Position numbers and translations under genes: made by a program. A stretch of DNA of 64,000 nt, taken from contig NZ_JAJFOW010000005.1 in NCBI RefSeq assembly GCF_020731285.1, forward strand, positions 124,001-188,000. The letters run 5' to 3'. Every line of letters begins with the position of its first letter. Positions within the stretch are counted from its first letter, which is position 1. The notes under the pieces were generated by a model. It was not told where the DNA came from. It saw nothing but the letters and a program-made list of their open reading frames with translations, and ran no database searches. This document shows, piece by piece, positions 46,671 through 54,766 of the stretch. Source of the DNA: Cohnella baijiui (GTDB taxonomy: Bacteria > Bacillota > Bacilli > Paenibacillales > Paenibacillaceae).

Positions 46671-47501
46671 ATGACCAACCGAAAAACATTATCCGTTCGC
46701 TTGATCATCACCTTCGCCCTCGTCGCCATCGCGGTCGTCGATGTTTATCCGATCGTCTACATGGCGGTCAACAGCTCGCGAACCGCGGTCGACTTTTTCC
46801 AACGGCCGGGCGGTCTGCCGTCGCCCTGGAACTTCGACAATTTCAAGGCGCTGTATTACCGCTTCGACGTCCTGCGCCTTTTCGGCAACACGCTGATCGG
46901 ATCCGCCGCGGCCTTTGCGCTCGCGATGGCGCTGTCCGTGCCGGCGGCCTTCGCTTTCGCGAAGATCCGGTTTCCGCTGCGCCAAAGTTTGTATATGACG
47001 GTTATCGCAACGATGACCATCCCCGGCATCACATTCGTCGTGCCGAACTTCCTGCTTTTTTCGCGGCTCGGACTCGTCGATCGTCTGGTCTCCGTGATTG
47101 TTCTGTGGGCGATCACCAGCGTTCCTTCGAACATCTTTTTGCTCGCCGCGATCATGCGGGGCATCCCGAACGAATTGCTGGAAGCGGGCAAGGTCGACGG
47201 CATCGGCTACGTCCGGACGCTTCTCCGGCTCGTCGTCCCTCTGTCCGCGCCCGGCATGCTCACGCTCGCCATCTTCAACGCGACGGGCTGGTGGAACGAC
47301 CTGTTCACGCCGTTGATCTTCCTGCAATCGGACGAGCTGAAGACGATGACCGTCGCCGTGGCGACCATTCTCAAACGGTTCGATACCGACTATCCGCTCC
47401 TGCTGGCGGGGCTGTTCATGACGTCGATTCCGCCGATCGCGATTTACGTCGCGCTGCAAAAATATATGAAAAAAGGACTTGTCATCGGGTCCGTCAAATA
47501 A
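46671..47501 (+). CDS. Sugar ABC transporter permease, MsmG/MalG-like
   Basis: The 276-residue partner permease has six spans, an EAA motif at LEAGKVDGIGYVRTLLRLVV, and the usual C-terminus with LQKYMKKGLVIGSVK. ATG 46671 follows AGGGAG, 15 bp after the MsmF-like gene. It completes the membrane part of the importer. The next gene, a Gfo/Idh/MocA protein, begins 15 bp later. Confidence 0.93.
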   Translation: MTNRKTLSVRLIITFALVAIAVVDVYPIVYMAVNSSRTAVDFFQRPGGLPSPWNFDNFKALYYRFDVLRLFGNTLIGSAAAFALAMALSVPAAFAFAKIRFPLRQSLYMTVIATMTIPGITFVVPNFLLFSRLGLVDRLVSVIVLWAITSVPSNIFLLAAIMRGIPNELLEAGKVDGIGYVRTLLRLVVPLSAPGMLTLAIFNATGWWNDLFTPLIFLQSDELKTMTVAVATILKRFDTDYPLLLAGLFMTSIPPIAIYVALQKYMKKGLVIGSVK

Positions 47502-47516
47502 GTGGAGGTGCCGAAA

Positions 47517-48740
47517 ATGACGCAATCGCCCCTTCGGCTGGGCATCGTGGGCGGCAATCGGGGCGGCCGGTTCAGACGGCTTCTGTCCGGAGCCGACGAG
47601 CGGATTCGCCTCGCGGCGATCTGCGACCTGCGGGAAGCGGTCGTCGCCGAATGGCAGGCGGCATACCCCGGCCTGGCCGGCTATACCGATTACGACCGTC
47701 TGCTCGAGGACCCGTCGATCGACGCCGTCCTGCTGGCGAGTCCGATGCTGCTGCACGCCAGCCAAGCGATCCGCGCGCTCCGCGCCGGCAAGCACGTGCT
47801 GAGCGAGGTCATCGCCGCCCATACGCTGGAAGAAACGTGGGAGCTGGTCGAGACCGTGGAGCAGACCGGGCTGGTCTACATGCTCGCGGAAAATTACTGT
47901 TACGAACGCGAGAGCCTCGTCGTTCGGCGAATGGCGGAGCAAGGACTGTTCGGGGAATTGACCTACCTCGAAGGAGGCTACATTCACGATCTGCGCCATG
48001 CCGTCCACGCGCCCGACGGCTCGCTTACGTGGCGGGGCGAGCTGCATCGCGATTACGACGGGCTGAATTATCCGACCCATTCGATCGGCCCGATCGCCAA
48101 GTGGCTGGGGCTGGGGAAGCCCGGCGGGGACCGGCTGGCGACGATTTCCGCCTTTACCTCGCCGTCGCGTTCGCTTCAGCGCTACTACCGGGACAAGTTC
48201 GGCGCGGGGCACCCGGCCGCGCGGGACGGGTATTGGCGCCAGGGCGATTCGGCCGTGGCCCAGCTCGTCACGGAGCGCGGCGTGCTCGTCACGCTGCGGG
48301 TCGACTGGACGTCCGCGAGGCCGCACAATATGCATCAGTACGCGCTGCAAGGAACGGAGGGCGCTTACGTCTCGCGCAGGCACGACGGCGAATCGGATCT
48401 CGTCTGGATTCACGGACGATCGCCGATGGAGCCGCCTCCCTGGGGCGGCGAACCGGAAGGGCGGTGGGAGCCGCTCGAAAAGTACCGGGAGCGGTATGAC
48501 TCGCCCTTGTGGCGACGGTTGGAGGAAGAAGCGGGGGAGGGCGGGCACGGCGGGTCCAACCGGCTCGTGGTCGAAGAATTCGCTGCCGCGATCCGGGATC
48601 GGCGCGCGCCTGCCATCGACGTGTACGACGCGGCCGAGTGGAGCTGTATTTTTCCGCTGTCGGTCGTCTCGCGCGAACAGGGCGGCGCACCGGTCGCCGT
48701 GCCCGATTTTCGCAGGAAGGACAGGAGGGACGAAGAATGA
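47517..48740 (+). CDS. Gfo/Idh/MocA-family protein, GH109-like
   Basis: This 407-residue protein has an N-terminal Rossmann fold (GIVGGNRGGRFRRLL) and SEVIAAHTLEE in place of the classical EKP motif. The C-terminal domain carries DYDGLNYPTHSIGPIAKWLG. That last block resembles the conserved segment of GH109 NAD-dependent glycosidases (YPTHGLGP), so the protein may hydrolyse or epimerise a sugar rather than simply oxidise it. ATG 47517 is placed six bases after GGAGGTG; GTG 47502 is less likely. It probably processes the sugar brought in by the importer. It overlaps the next gene by four bases. Confidence 0.78.
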   Translation: MTQSPLRLGIVGGNRGGRFRRLLSGADERIRLAAICDLREAVVAEWQAAYPGLAGYTDYDRLLEDPSIDAVLLASPMLLHASQAIRALRAGKHVLSEVIAAHTLEETWELVETVEQTGLVYMLAENYCYERESLVVRRMAEQGLFGELTYLEGGYIHDLRHAVHAPDGSLTWRGELHRDYDGLNYPTHSIGPIAKWLGLGKPGGDRLATISAFTSPSRSLQRYYRDKFGAGHPAARDGYWRQGDSAVAQLVTERGVLVTLRVDWTSARPHNMHQYALQGTEGAYVSRRHDGESDLVWIHGRSPMEPPPWGGEPEGRWEPLEKYRERYDSPLWRRLEEEAGEGGHGGSNRLVVEEFAAAIRDRRAPAIDVYDAAEWSCIFPLSVVSREQGGAPVAVPDFRRKDRRDEE

Positions 48741-50119
48741 CCGAAGAAAGACTGCTGCCCCAATTGGTCATGCGAAGAACGCTGGCGCAGCTGCCGGAAT
48801 ACGAATGGCCGGCCGGCTACTCGTTGCGCAGCTTCCGGCCGGGGGACGAAGTTCACTGGGAGCGGCTCGTGGAGCGGGCGTTCGGCTGGAGCCGCGGCTT
48901 TCGCCAGGAGATCCAGTCCCACTATGCCTATCACCCGAAAAACGTGCTATTCGTCTGCGCGGGCGAACAGCCGGTGGCTACCGCTTGCGCGTGGCAGGAG
49001 CCGCAATGGGAGGACGACTGCGGCTATCTGCACATGGTAGCCGTCGATCCCGATCATACAGGCCGGGGGCTCGGCTTCGGCGTCAGCTTGGCCGCCCTGC
49101 GCGCGATGGCCGATGACGGCAAACGGCAGGTCGCGCTCGAGACCGACGACTTCCGGTTGCCGGCCATTCGCACGTATGTGAAGCTGGGCTTTCGTCCGGA
49201 CGCCTCCGAGGCGGCGATCCGGGACCGGTGGGAACGCGTCTATCGCCGGCTTCGGCTGCCCTACGGCGTGCGAGTCTCTGGCGAGTCGCAGGCGGGAAGT
49301 CCGGCGGTGCCGAACGAGGATGCCGTGGTCGTCAATCCGGACGCGAACGTATTTGCGGTCATCGACGGGGTGTCGGCCGTCGTGCCCTATACGGACGATG
49401 AGGGCCGCTCGGGCGGCTGCATCGCCGCTCGTCTGCTAGCGGACGAGCTGAGCGCCGCCGATCCCGAGCTCGATCTTCGGGCGGCGGTGCTGCGGGCCAA
49501 CGCGTCGCTGCTGGCCCGCATGGAGGAGGCGGGCGTCGACGTCGCGGCGAAATGGAAGCGATGGGGCGCGGTGTTCGCCGCGGTCAAATGGGGCCTGACC
49601 CGCGTCGAATACGTACAGGCCGGCGACTGCATGCTGCTGGCCCGGTACGCGGACGGCGACGTGCGGGTGCTTACCCGCAACCAAGTCGCGGACTTCGACC
49701 GCCAGTCGCTGGGAGCCAAGCGGCAGCTCTCCCAGTCGGGCAAGCTGTCCGCGGAAGAGATCGCGGGCCGGATGAAGCCGGTATTCAAACACAACCGCGA
49801 CAAGGCAAACGCGCCGGACGGCTACGGCGTCATGAACGGCGATCCCGCCCTGGCGGACGCGATGGAATACGGCAGCCTTTCCAAAGAGCGAATAACTCGC
49901 ATTTACGCGGTGACGGACGGCATGTTCCATTTGATCGAGTACGACGACGACCCGCGCAAGTGGGAGAAGCTTGCGGACCGGCTGGACGCGATCGGCATCG
50001 CCGCGTACATGGAGGAGCTGCGCGAAAGGGAACAACGCGACGCGTCTTGTGAGCAATACCCGCGCCACAAAACGTCCGACGACAAATCGGCCGTCATCGT
50101 GGAACGGCTGTGGGAATAA
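48737..50119 (+). CDS. GNAT acetyltransferase fused to PP2C-like phosphatase domain
   Basis: This 460-residue protein has a GNAT domain (about 25-175) with the acetyl-CoA motif LHMVAVDPDHTGRGLGFG. A PP2C-like domain (about 190-460) follows, with NEDAVVVN, NVFAVIDGVSA, an AARLLADEL helix, VQAGDCMLLARY, AVTDGMF and DDKSAVIV. These carry the Asp residues usual for metal-dependent phosphatases, although the classical DG-G-G is altered to DGVSA. ATG 48737 overlaps the GH109-like stop (ATGA). The fusion is in one clean frame. The substrate is unknown; in this operon it could modify a sugar kinase, regulator or carrier, but this is speculation. Confidence 0.8.
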   Translation: MTEERLLPQLVMRRTLAQLPEYEWPAGYSLRSFRPGDEVHWERLVERAFGWSRGFRQEIQSHYAYHPKNVLFVCAGEQPVATACAWQEPQWEDDCGYLHMVAVDPDHTGRGLGFGVSLAALRAMADDGKRQVALETDDFRLPAIRTYVKLGFRPDASEAAIRDRWERVYRRLRLPYGVRVSGESQAGSPAVPNEDAVVVNPDANVFAVIDGVSAVVPYTDDEGRSGGCIAARLLADELSAADPELDLRAAVLRANASLLARMEEAGVDVAAKWKRWGAVFAAVKWGLTRVEYVQAGDCMLLARYADGDVRVLTRNQVADFDRQSLGAKRQLSQSGKLSAEEIAGRMKPVFKHNRDKANAPDGYGVMNGDPALADAMEYGSLSKERITRIYAVTDGMFHLIEYDDDPRKWEKLADRLDAIGIAAYMEELREREQRDASCEQYPRHKTSDDKSAVIVERLWE

Positions 50120-50152
50120 GCGGCAAGCCTCGCGATCGGGAGTGCCGCTTTG

Positions 50153-50174
50153 GACGCCTTCGGGCGTCTTTTTT
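50153..50174 (+). terminator. Intrinsic terminator of the sugar operon
   Basis: GACGCC (50153-50158) pairs with GGCGTC (50163-50168) around the stable loop TTCG, followed by six T residues. A second GC hairpin lies just upstream. Confidence 0.9.
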
Positions 50175-50280
50175 ATGGGGCGGCGGAGGACGAGGTGGAG
50201 ACACTTGGAGAGAAAGAACGCGCGAAAAAAAGACGGAACCCGGCATTCGCAGCGCGAATGGCCGGGTTCCGTCTGTCCGC

Positions 50281-51597
50281 CTACTTTCGCCGCGAACGCA
50301 GCGACGCCAGCGTGCTTTCATTCGGGACGAGGACGGCGCCGCTCTTGGAGATGCCGATCCGCTGCGCGGCGTAGATGCCGGTATGGCCGGAGAAGAGGTA
50401 GCTGACGACGCACCCGAGGAACAGGTACACCGCGCCTTCGGCGCCGAAAAGCTCGATGCCGAGGAGGAAGCAGGCAATCGGCGTGTTGGTCGCGCCGCAA
50501 AAGACGGAGACGAAGCCGATCGCCGCCAGGAACGGCGCCGCCAAGTGAAGGTAGGGCGCCAAGGCGCTGCCGAGCGTGGCGCCGATCGCGAAGAGCGGCG
50601 TCACTTCGCCCCCCTGAAAGCCTGCCCCGAGCGTCACCGAGGTGAACAGGGTTTTCAGCAAAAAGGCGAAAGGAGAGACGCTCTCCTCGAACGCATGCTG
50701 GATCAAGGGGATGCCGAGTCCGAGATAGTCGCGCGTGCCGAACAGGTAGACCATTCCGATGACGAGTAAGCCGCCGCCAAAGCTCCGGAGCACCAGGTGG
50801 GGAATCCGCTTCGCGAACAGCGCCTTCAAATAACGGGTCAGCTCGCTGAACAGCAATCCCGCCAAGCCGAACAGGATCGCGGCGAGCAGCACCTTGCCGA
50901 GGAGCGGGGCGCTCATGGCGGGCACGGGTCCCATGTCGTACGACAAGTGCCGGATTCCCCAAGCGGCCGTGACCCGGTCGCCGACGAAGCTCGCGACGAA
51001 GCAGGGGAGCAGCGCTTCGTACCGCATGAGGCCGATGGCGAGCACCTCCAGGCCGAAGACGGTGCCGGCGAGCGGCGTGCCGAATACGGAACCGAAGCCG
51101 CTGCTGATGCCGCACATGAGCAGGAGTTTCCGGTCGAACGCGTTCAGGCGCAGCGTCCGTCCGATCCCGTCGGCCAGGCTGCCCGCCATCTGGATCGCCG
51201 TCCCTTCCCGTCCGGCGGAGCCGCCGAACAGATGGGTCAACCAGGTGCCGATCAGGGCAAGCGGCGCCATCCGGAGAGGGACCGAACCCGGCTCGCCGTG
51301 AATTTGCGCGAGGATGAGGTTGTTGCCTTTGGCGGCGTCTTTGCCGACCTTCAGATATAGATAACTTACCGCGGCGCCGCCGACCGGCAGCAGCCACAGG
51401 AGCCAGCCGTGCGCCAACCGGGCGTCCGTAACCCGGTCCAGCCCGTAAAGGAACAAGGCGGACGCCGAGCCCGCCGCGACCCCGACGAGCCCGCCGATGA
51501 TCCCCCAATAGAGGAGCGAGCCGACGAGGCCGATATGCGTCCACCGGGACGCGTATCCTCCCCAAGTCTCTTTCAAACGTGCATACCGCGTCTTCAA
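50281..51597 (-). CDS. clcF: CLC-F type fluoride/proton antiporter
   Basis: This 438-residue CLC-family membrane protein exports fluoride. The classical chloride motifs are replaced by fluoride-type ones: GNNLIL for GSGIP, SAGREGTAIQMAG for GREGP, and GAGFQGGEVTPLFAIG for GxFxP. The upstream region on the minus strand contains a fluoride riboswitch, which settles the substrate. TTG 51597 was chosen from the AAGGAG site ten bases before it; the longer open frame starts inside the riboswitch terminator. The end of the gene faces the terminator of the sugar operon. Confidence 0.9.
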   Translation of the reverse strand: MKTRYARLKETWGGYASRWTHIGLVGSLLYWGIIGGLVGVAAGSASALFLYGLDRVTDARLAHGWLLWLLPVGGAAVSYLYLKVGKDAAKGNNLILAQIHGEPGSVPLRMAPLALIGTWLTHLFGGSAGREGTAIQMAGSLADGIGRTLRLNAFDRKLLLMCGISSGFGSVFGTPLAGTVFGLEVLAIGLMRYEALLPCFVASFVGDRVTAAWGIRHLSYDMGPVPAMSAPLLGKVLLAAILFGLAGLLFSELTRYLKALFAKRIPHLVLRSFGGGLLVIGMVYLFGTRDYLGLGIPLIQHAFEESVSPFAFLLKTLFTSVTLGAGFQGGEVTPLFAIGATLGSALAPYLHLAAPFLAAIGFVSVFCGATNTPIACFLLGIELFGAEGAVYLFLGCVVSYLFSGHTGIYAAQRIGISKSGAVLVPNESTLASLRSRRK

Positions 51598-51628
51598 ACA
51601 CCCGTCTCTCCTTCCCGGAACGATAAAC

Positions 51629-51664
51629 AAAAAACTCCTACCAGCTCAAATAAACTGGTAGGAG
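51629..51664 (-). terminator. Fluoride riboswitch terminator
   Basis: On the minus strand CTCCTACCAG pairs with CTGGTAGGAG and is followed by six T residues. The 5' arm is the 3' part of the aptamer, so ligand-bound aptamer prevents terminator formation. Confidence 0.93.
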
Positions 51665-51710
51665 TCATTAGCGCTAAGGCGGTTTAAGGCGAACTCCATC
51701 GCCGATTCGG
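51651..51710 (-). promoter_or_regulatory. Fluoride (crcB) riboswitch aptamer
   Basis: The minus-strand sequence GGCGATGGAGTTCGCC (51703-51688) followed by TTAAACCGCCTTAGCGCTAA and TGACTCCTAC matches the fluoride riboswitch consensus. The matching elements are the GGCGATGG P1 start, the small hairpin and the UAAUGACUCCUAC 3' end. It precedes a CLC-F gene, its usual target. Confidence 0.93.
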
Positions 51711-51804
51711 TTTGGTTAGCTACGATGAAGTATATACGCTGACCGGGGGCTTGTCAAATAGGTGGCTGATGTTCCTGCAAGGAAGGAATTGGGAGGAGTC
51801 GCTT

Positions 51805-52244
51805 ATGAGCGAGGTCCGTATACAGGATGTCATGCAGGTCAAGCAAATTCAACTGGCCGCCATCCAAACGATCGGCTTTCGGGGGGAAGGCATCCAGGAT
51901 GAGCACAAGCTGTTCCGACAATTGAAATCCCGAAAAAACGAAATCGAACATCGCATTGATGAGCACGCGTACCTGGTCATTAGTCCGGACGGGCTGTACG
52001 TCGCCGCTGCCGTAGCCCGCTTCGGAGCCATTCCCGAAGGGATGGAATCGGTCACCATCCCGGCCGGACGTATCAAGTGTTTCGGTTTGAAGAGAAGTAT
52101 ATCGGCGACTTCTGGAATGATTTCTGCAACCCTTCGGCGCAAGCCGAATATAACCTGAATGTGGACAAGATCCGATTCGAGATCTTTAAGGAAGATTTGC
52201 AGCCAACGGGCGTTACCGAAATTTACTTTCCGGTGAACGATTGA
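51805..52244 (+). pseudogene. Effector-binding (GyrI/AraC_E_bind-like) protein, frameshifted
   Basis: From ATG 51805 (after GGGAGGAG) the frame reads through MSEVRIQDVMQVKQIQLAA to RIKCF near 52083. The family-like continuation FRFEEKYIGDFWNDF, with EIYFPVND at the end, is in the next frame and stops at 52244. One base appears to be missing at about 52078-52080. An intact version would be about 146 residues, the size of stand-alone GyrI-like effector-binding domains. Without the shift the frame stops at 52158 in unrelated sequence. It could be a true mutation or a sequencing error. Confidence 0.75.
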
Positions 52245-52356
52245 GCTTTGCGTACGCGTCCAATTCCCGCCCGGCCGGACGAGCGCCTTCTCCATTCGGA
52301 GCCATGCCGGCGTACACTGGAGGAACGACTCTTTTGCCCGGAGAGGAGGGTGCGCC

Positions 52357-52476
52357 ATGTGGAAAAGGAGCCCGTCGTTCCCGCCGTTTCCAATCCCGCC
52401 GATACCGCCGATCCCCCCCATCCCGCCCGTGCCGCCGGTTTCGCCGGTGCCGCCGGTTCCTCCAGTCAGTCGTTGA
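52357..52476 (+). CDS. Proline-ladder microprotein (39 aa)
   Basis: A short open frame begins at ATG 52357, six bases after GAGAGGAGGG. The product is MWKRSPSFPPFPIPPIPP followed by further IPP/VPP triplets and ends VSR. About half of the residues are proline, spaced to form a polyproline-II helix. The strong ribosome site and complete frame suggest it is expressed. There is no signal peptide. Function is unknown; spore-coat, scaffold or EF-P-dependent regulatory roles are possible but not shown. Confidence 0.6.
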   Translation: MWKRSPSFPPFPIPPIPPIPPIPPVPPVSPVPPVPPVSR

Positions 52477-52548
52477 GGGGAATCGAACAACTTCTCCCGA
52501 CCAAGGCGCGTCTATATAACCAAGACACCGAAAAGGGAGGAATCTGGC

Positions 52549-53520
52549 TTGCGAAAGCAACTTGCGCTGCTGCTGGCGCTCTTTTGGATTGGGACAAGCA
52601 GTTTGGGGTGGATCGCGTCCGCCGCGGCTGAGGGGACGGCCGGAGAATCGGCGCCCCCCGTGGAGACGCCATCCGCGCCGGCTAACGATCAGGAGCCGAA
52701 CGTCTACGTGAACGGCCAGCGGGTCGATTCGCCGTATGCCGCCAAACTCCGGCCGGATGGCACTGTATACGTATCCGTACGGCTCGTTTCGGAAGCGCTC
52801 GGCATGAAAGTTTCCTGGAATGGAGCAAAGCGGCTCGCCGTCGTGACGACGACGAACGATCAGGTGTTTTCCTTTCCGCTGTATCGGTCGTACTTTTGGT
52901 TGAACGGGCAGCGGTACGATCTGAAAGAAAGCACGGAAACGGTGCAGGACGGAACGGGTCCCGGTTTCTACGTCATGGTGCCGGCAGCGGCGATCGGCGA
53001 GCTGTTCGGCGCGGACGTGAAATGGGACGCAGAGACGCGGCAATTGAACGTGGCGAAGCAGGGCGGCAGCGTGCCCGCGGACCGCAAGGCCGCATTTCGA
53101 CGGGAGTGGGATGCGTGGCAGCCGGAGCCGACCGATACGCTGCAGCTGGCGAAAGCGCTGTTCGCGAACGTAAAGCTGGTTGGCGGCAAGCTGACCGTCT
53201 CTATCCCTTCGGGCTGGGGGAACAAAGCCGGGTTCCTTCTTTACCAGGGCGACAAGGAAACGAACCTGAAGTCGGGCAGAACCTATACGTATGCGACCGG
53301 AGCGAAAAATGCCGGCGTCTATGCATATCGTGTTGGCGCCGGCGGAGCGATCGATGAGGAATATTGGATCTGGCTGGATCCGGGCAGTCCAAACTTCGCG
53401 GCCGGCATTTACGCGAACCAAGGGCTAAGCGTCCTCATCCAGGACATTCGCGGGCAAGTCGTCTCGCTGGAACGAATGAAACAGGCGCTCGCCGAGCGCG
53501 CCGCGGCTGCAGGAAAATAA
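52549..53520 (+). CDS. Secreted copper-amine-oxidase-N-like (stalk) protein
   Basis: This 323-residue secreted protein has a signal peptide ending near WIASAAA. The copper amine oxidase N-like domain (about 55-165) contains NVYVNGQRV, GTVYVSVRLVSEALGMKV and WDAETRQLNV; these motifs recur in Paenibacillaceae wall proteins. The C-terminal half is unassigned. The start is TTG 52549 after GGGAGG, and a TATATA-like -10 lies at 52513-52518. No metal-binding role should be assumed. It follows the proline-ladder gene by 72 bp. Confidence 0.8.
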   Translation: MRKQLALLLALFWIGTSSLGWIASAAAEGTAGESAPPVETPSAPANDQEPNVYVNGQRVDSPYAAKLRPDGTVYVSVRLVSEALGMKVSWNGAKRLAVVTTTNDQVFSFPLYRSYFWLNGQRYDLKESTETVQDGTGPGFYVMVPAAAIGELFGADVKWDAETRQLNVAKQGGSVPADRKAAFRREWDAWQPEPTDTLQLAKALFANVKLVGGKLTVSIPSGWGNKAGFLLYQGDKETNLKSGRTYTYATGAKNAGVYAYRVGAGGAIDEEYWIWLDPGSPNFAAGIYANQGLSVLIQDIRGQVVSLERMKQALAERAAAAGK

Positions 53521-53583
53521 CCGGTCCGCGTAGAAAAAGTGGAGTCGGGCAAGACGATCCGGAGCCATGGGGAGCGAAACAGC

Positions 53584-53757
53584 ATGACCAAGCAATATGC
53601 CATCGACAAAGCGAAAATTTTGTACCGGGAAAACAATCGCTCCTATTTCGTTATTCTGGAACCTGAGACGGACGAGTATCGGATTGTGGAACGGAAGGAA
53701 AGAGACGAAAAGCAGCTGAACCGTTACGTCATCTTCAGCATCGAAGCGGACGAATAG
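53584..53757 (+). CDS. Small hypothetical protein (57 aa)
   Basis: ATG 53584 lies nine bases after GGGGAG. The product is charged and hydrophilic (KAKILYRENNRSYFVIL, then EYRIVERKERDEK) with an N-terminal strand-like pattern. It has no signal peptide or recognised family. It begins 63 bp after the stalk-protein gene and may be co-transcribed with it. Confidence 0.5.
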   Translation: MTKQYAIDKAKILYRENNRSYFVILEPETDEYRIVERKERDEKQLNRYVIFSIEADE

Positions 53758-53820
53758 CGAAAACGCAAGAAAGCGTCTTCCCGTGCGGATCGGCGCTTCT
53801 GCTGCCGGGGGCGGCGAAGC

Positions 53821-54666
53821 TCAGCGATCGAGGCCGATCGCCCGGGCGAACGCCATCTGCAGCCGGCGGGTGATCGGACCCGGCACGCCGGATCCGATGG
53901 GGCGATCGTCGACGGAGATGATCGGCGTCACCTCGACGGTCGTGCCGGTGACGAACGCTTCGTCGGCCGCCAGCAGCTCGTCCACCGTGAAGGCGCGCTC
54001 CTCGGCCGGAATGCCTTCCGCCCGAGCGAGCCGCAGCGCGACGGCGCGCGTGACGCCGTGCAGGATGAGGTTGTCGGCCGGATGGGTGAGAATCCGCCCA
54101 TCCTTGACGATCATGACGTTCGAGGCGCTGCTCTCCGTCACGGTGCCGCCGCGGTGCAAAATGGCGTCGCCCGCCCCGCGCTCCGCCGCCGTCTGCTTTG
54201 CGAGCACGTTCGCGAGCAGGTTCAGCGTTTTGTAGTCGCAGTGCAGCCAGCGCGTGTCTTCGAGCGTGATCGTCCGGATGCCGGCTTCCATCGCGGCCGC
54301 CGGGCGCGGCATCTCGTTGCAGTAGGCCATGACGACGGGGCGGGCGTCGGCCGGGAAGAGGTGGTTGCGAGGCGCGGCGCCGCGGGTAATTTGCAGGTAG
54401 ACGGTGCCTTCGCTTACCTCGTTGCGCAGGACCAGCTCCTCCAGCGCCCGCTGCAGCTCCGCTTCGCCGAACGGGAGCGCGAGCTTGATGCCGGCAGCGC
54501 TGCGCGCGAGCCGCGCGAAGTGCAGGCCAGGCTCGAACAGGCGGCCGTTATAGACGCGATAGACTTCGTAGACGCCGTCCCCGAAGTAGTAGCCTCTGTC
54601 CTGGGGAGAGATGCGTACCGCCTCGGCGGGAATGAATTGTTGGTCGTACCAGTAGATCGACGACAA
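53821..54666 (-). CDS. dat: D-amino-acid (D-alanine) aminotransferase
   Basis: This fold-type IV PLP enzyme (281 residues) interconverts D-alanine and D-glutamate for wall synthesis. Visible are FGDGVYEVYRVYNGRLF, the PLP-binding Lys in HCDYKTLNLLANVL, the Glu in GTVTESSASNV and the phosphate-binding GTTVEVTPI. The start is TTG 54666 after AAAGGAGGG on the minus strand. Branched-chain or aminodeoxychorismate enzymes share the fold, but the D-loop motif RGYYFGDGVYE and the length favour D-AAT. It is divergent to ung. Confidence 0.9.
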   Translation of the reverse strand: MSSIYWYDQQFIPAEAVRISPQDRGYYFGDGVYEVYRVYNGRLFEPGLHFARLARSAAGIKLALPFGEAELQRALEELVLRNEVSEGTVYLQITRGAAPRNHLFPADARPVVMAYCNEMPRPAAAMEAGIRTITLEDTRWLHCDYKTLNLLANVLAKQTAAERGAGDAILHRGGTVTESSASNVMIVKDGRILTHPADNLILHGVTRAVALRLARAEGIPAEERAFTVDELLAADEAFVTGTTVEVTPIISVDDRPIGSGVPGPITRRLQMAFARAIGLDR

Positions 54667-54718
54667 GGAAGACCCTCCTTTGGCATGGTTCGCCGCGTAA
54701 GTCCGCGTCGGAATTTGT

Positions 54719-54724
54719 TATAAT
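54719..54724 (+). promoter_or_regulatory. -10 element of the ung operon
   Basis: TATAAT precedes ung by 42 bp, within GTTATAATGG; no good -35 was found at 17 bp. Confidence 0.55.
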
Positions 54725-54766
54725 GGAAGCTCGTACATCTTTCATCATAAATCAGGAGGGCCGCAT

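Noticed and set aside
50318..51601. Alternative minus-strand frame overlapping the CLC-F gene
   Set aside because: It is Arg-rich and without membrane spans, while the other frame has all CLC motifs.
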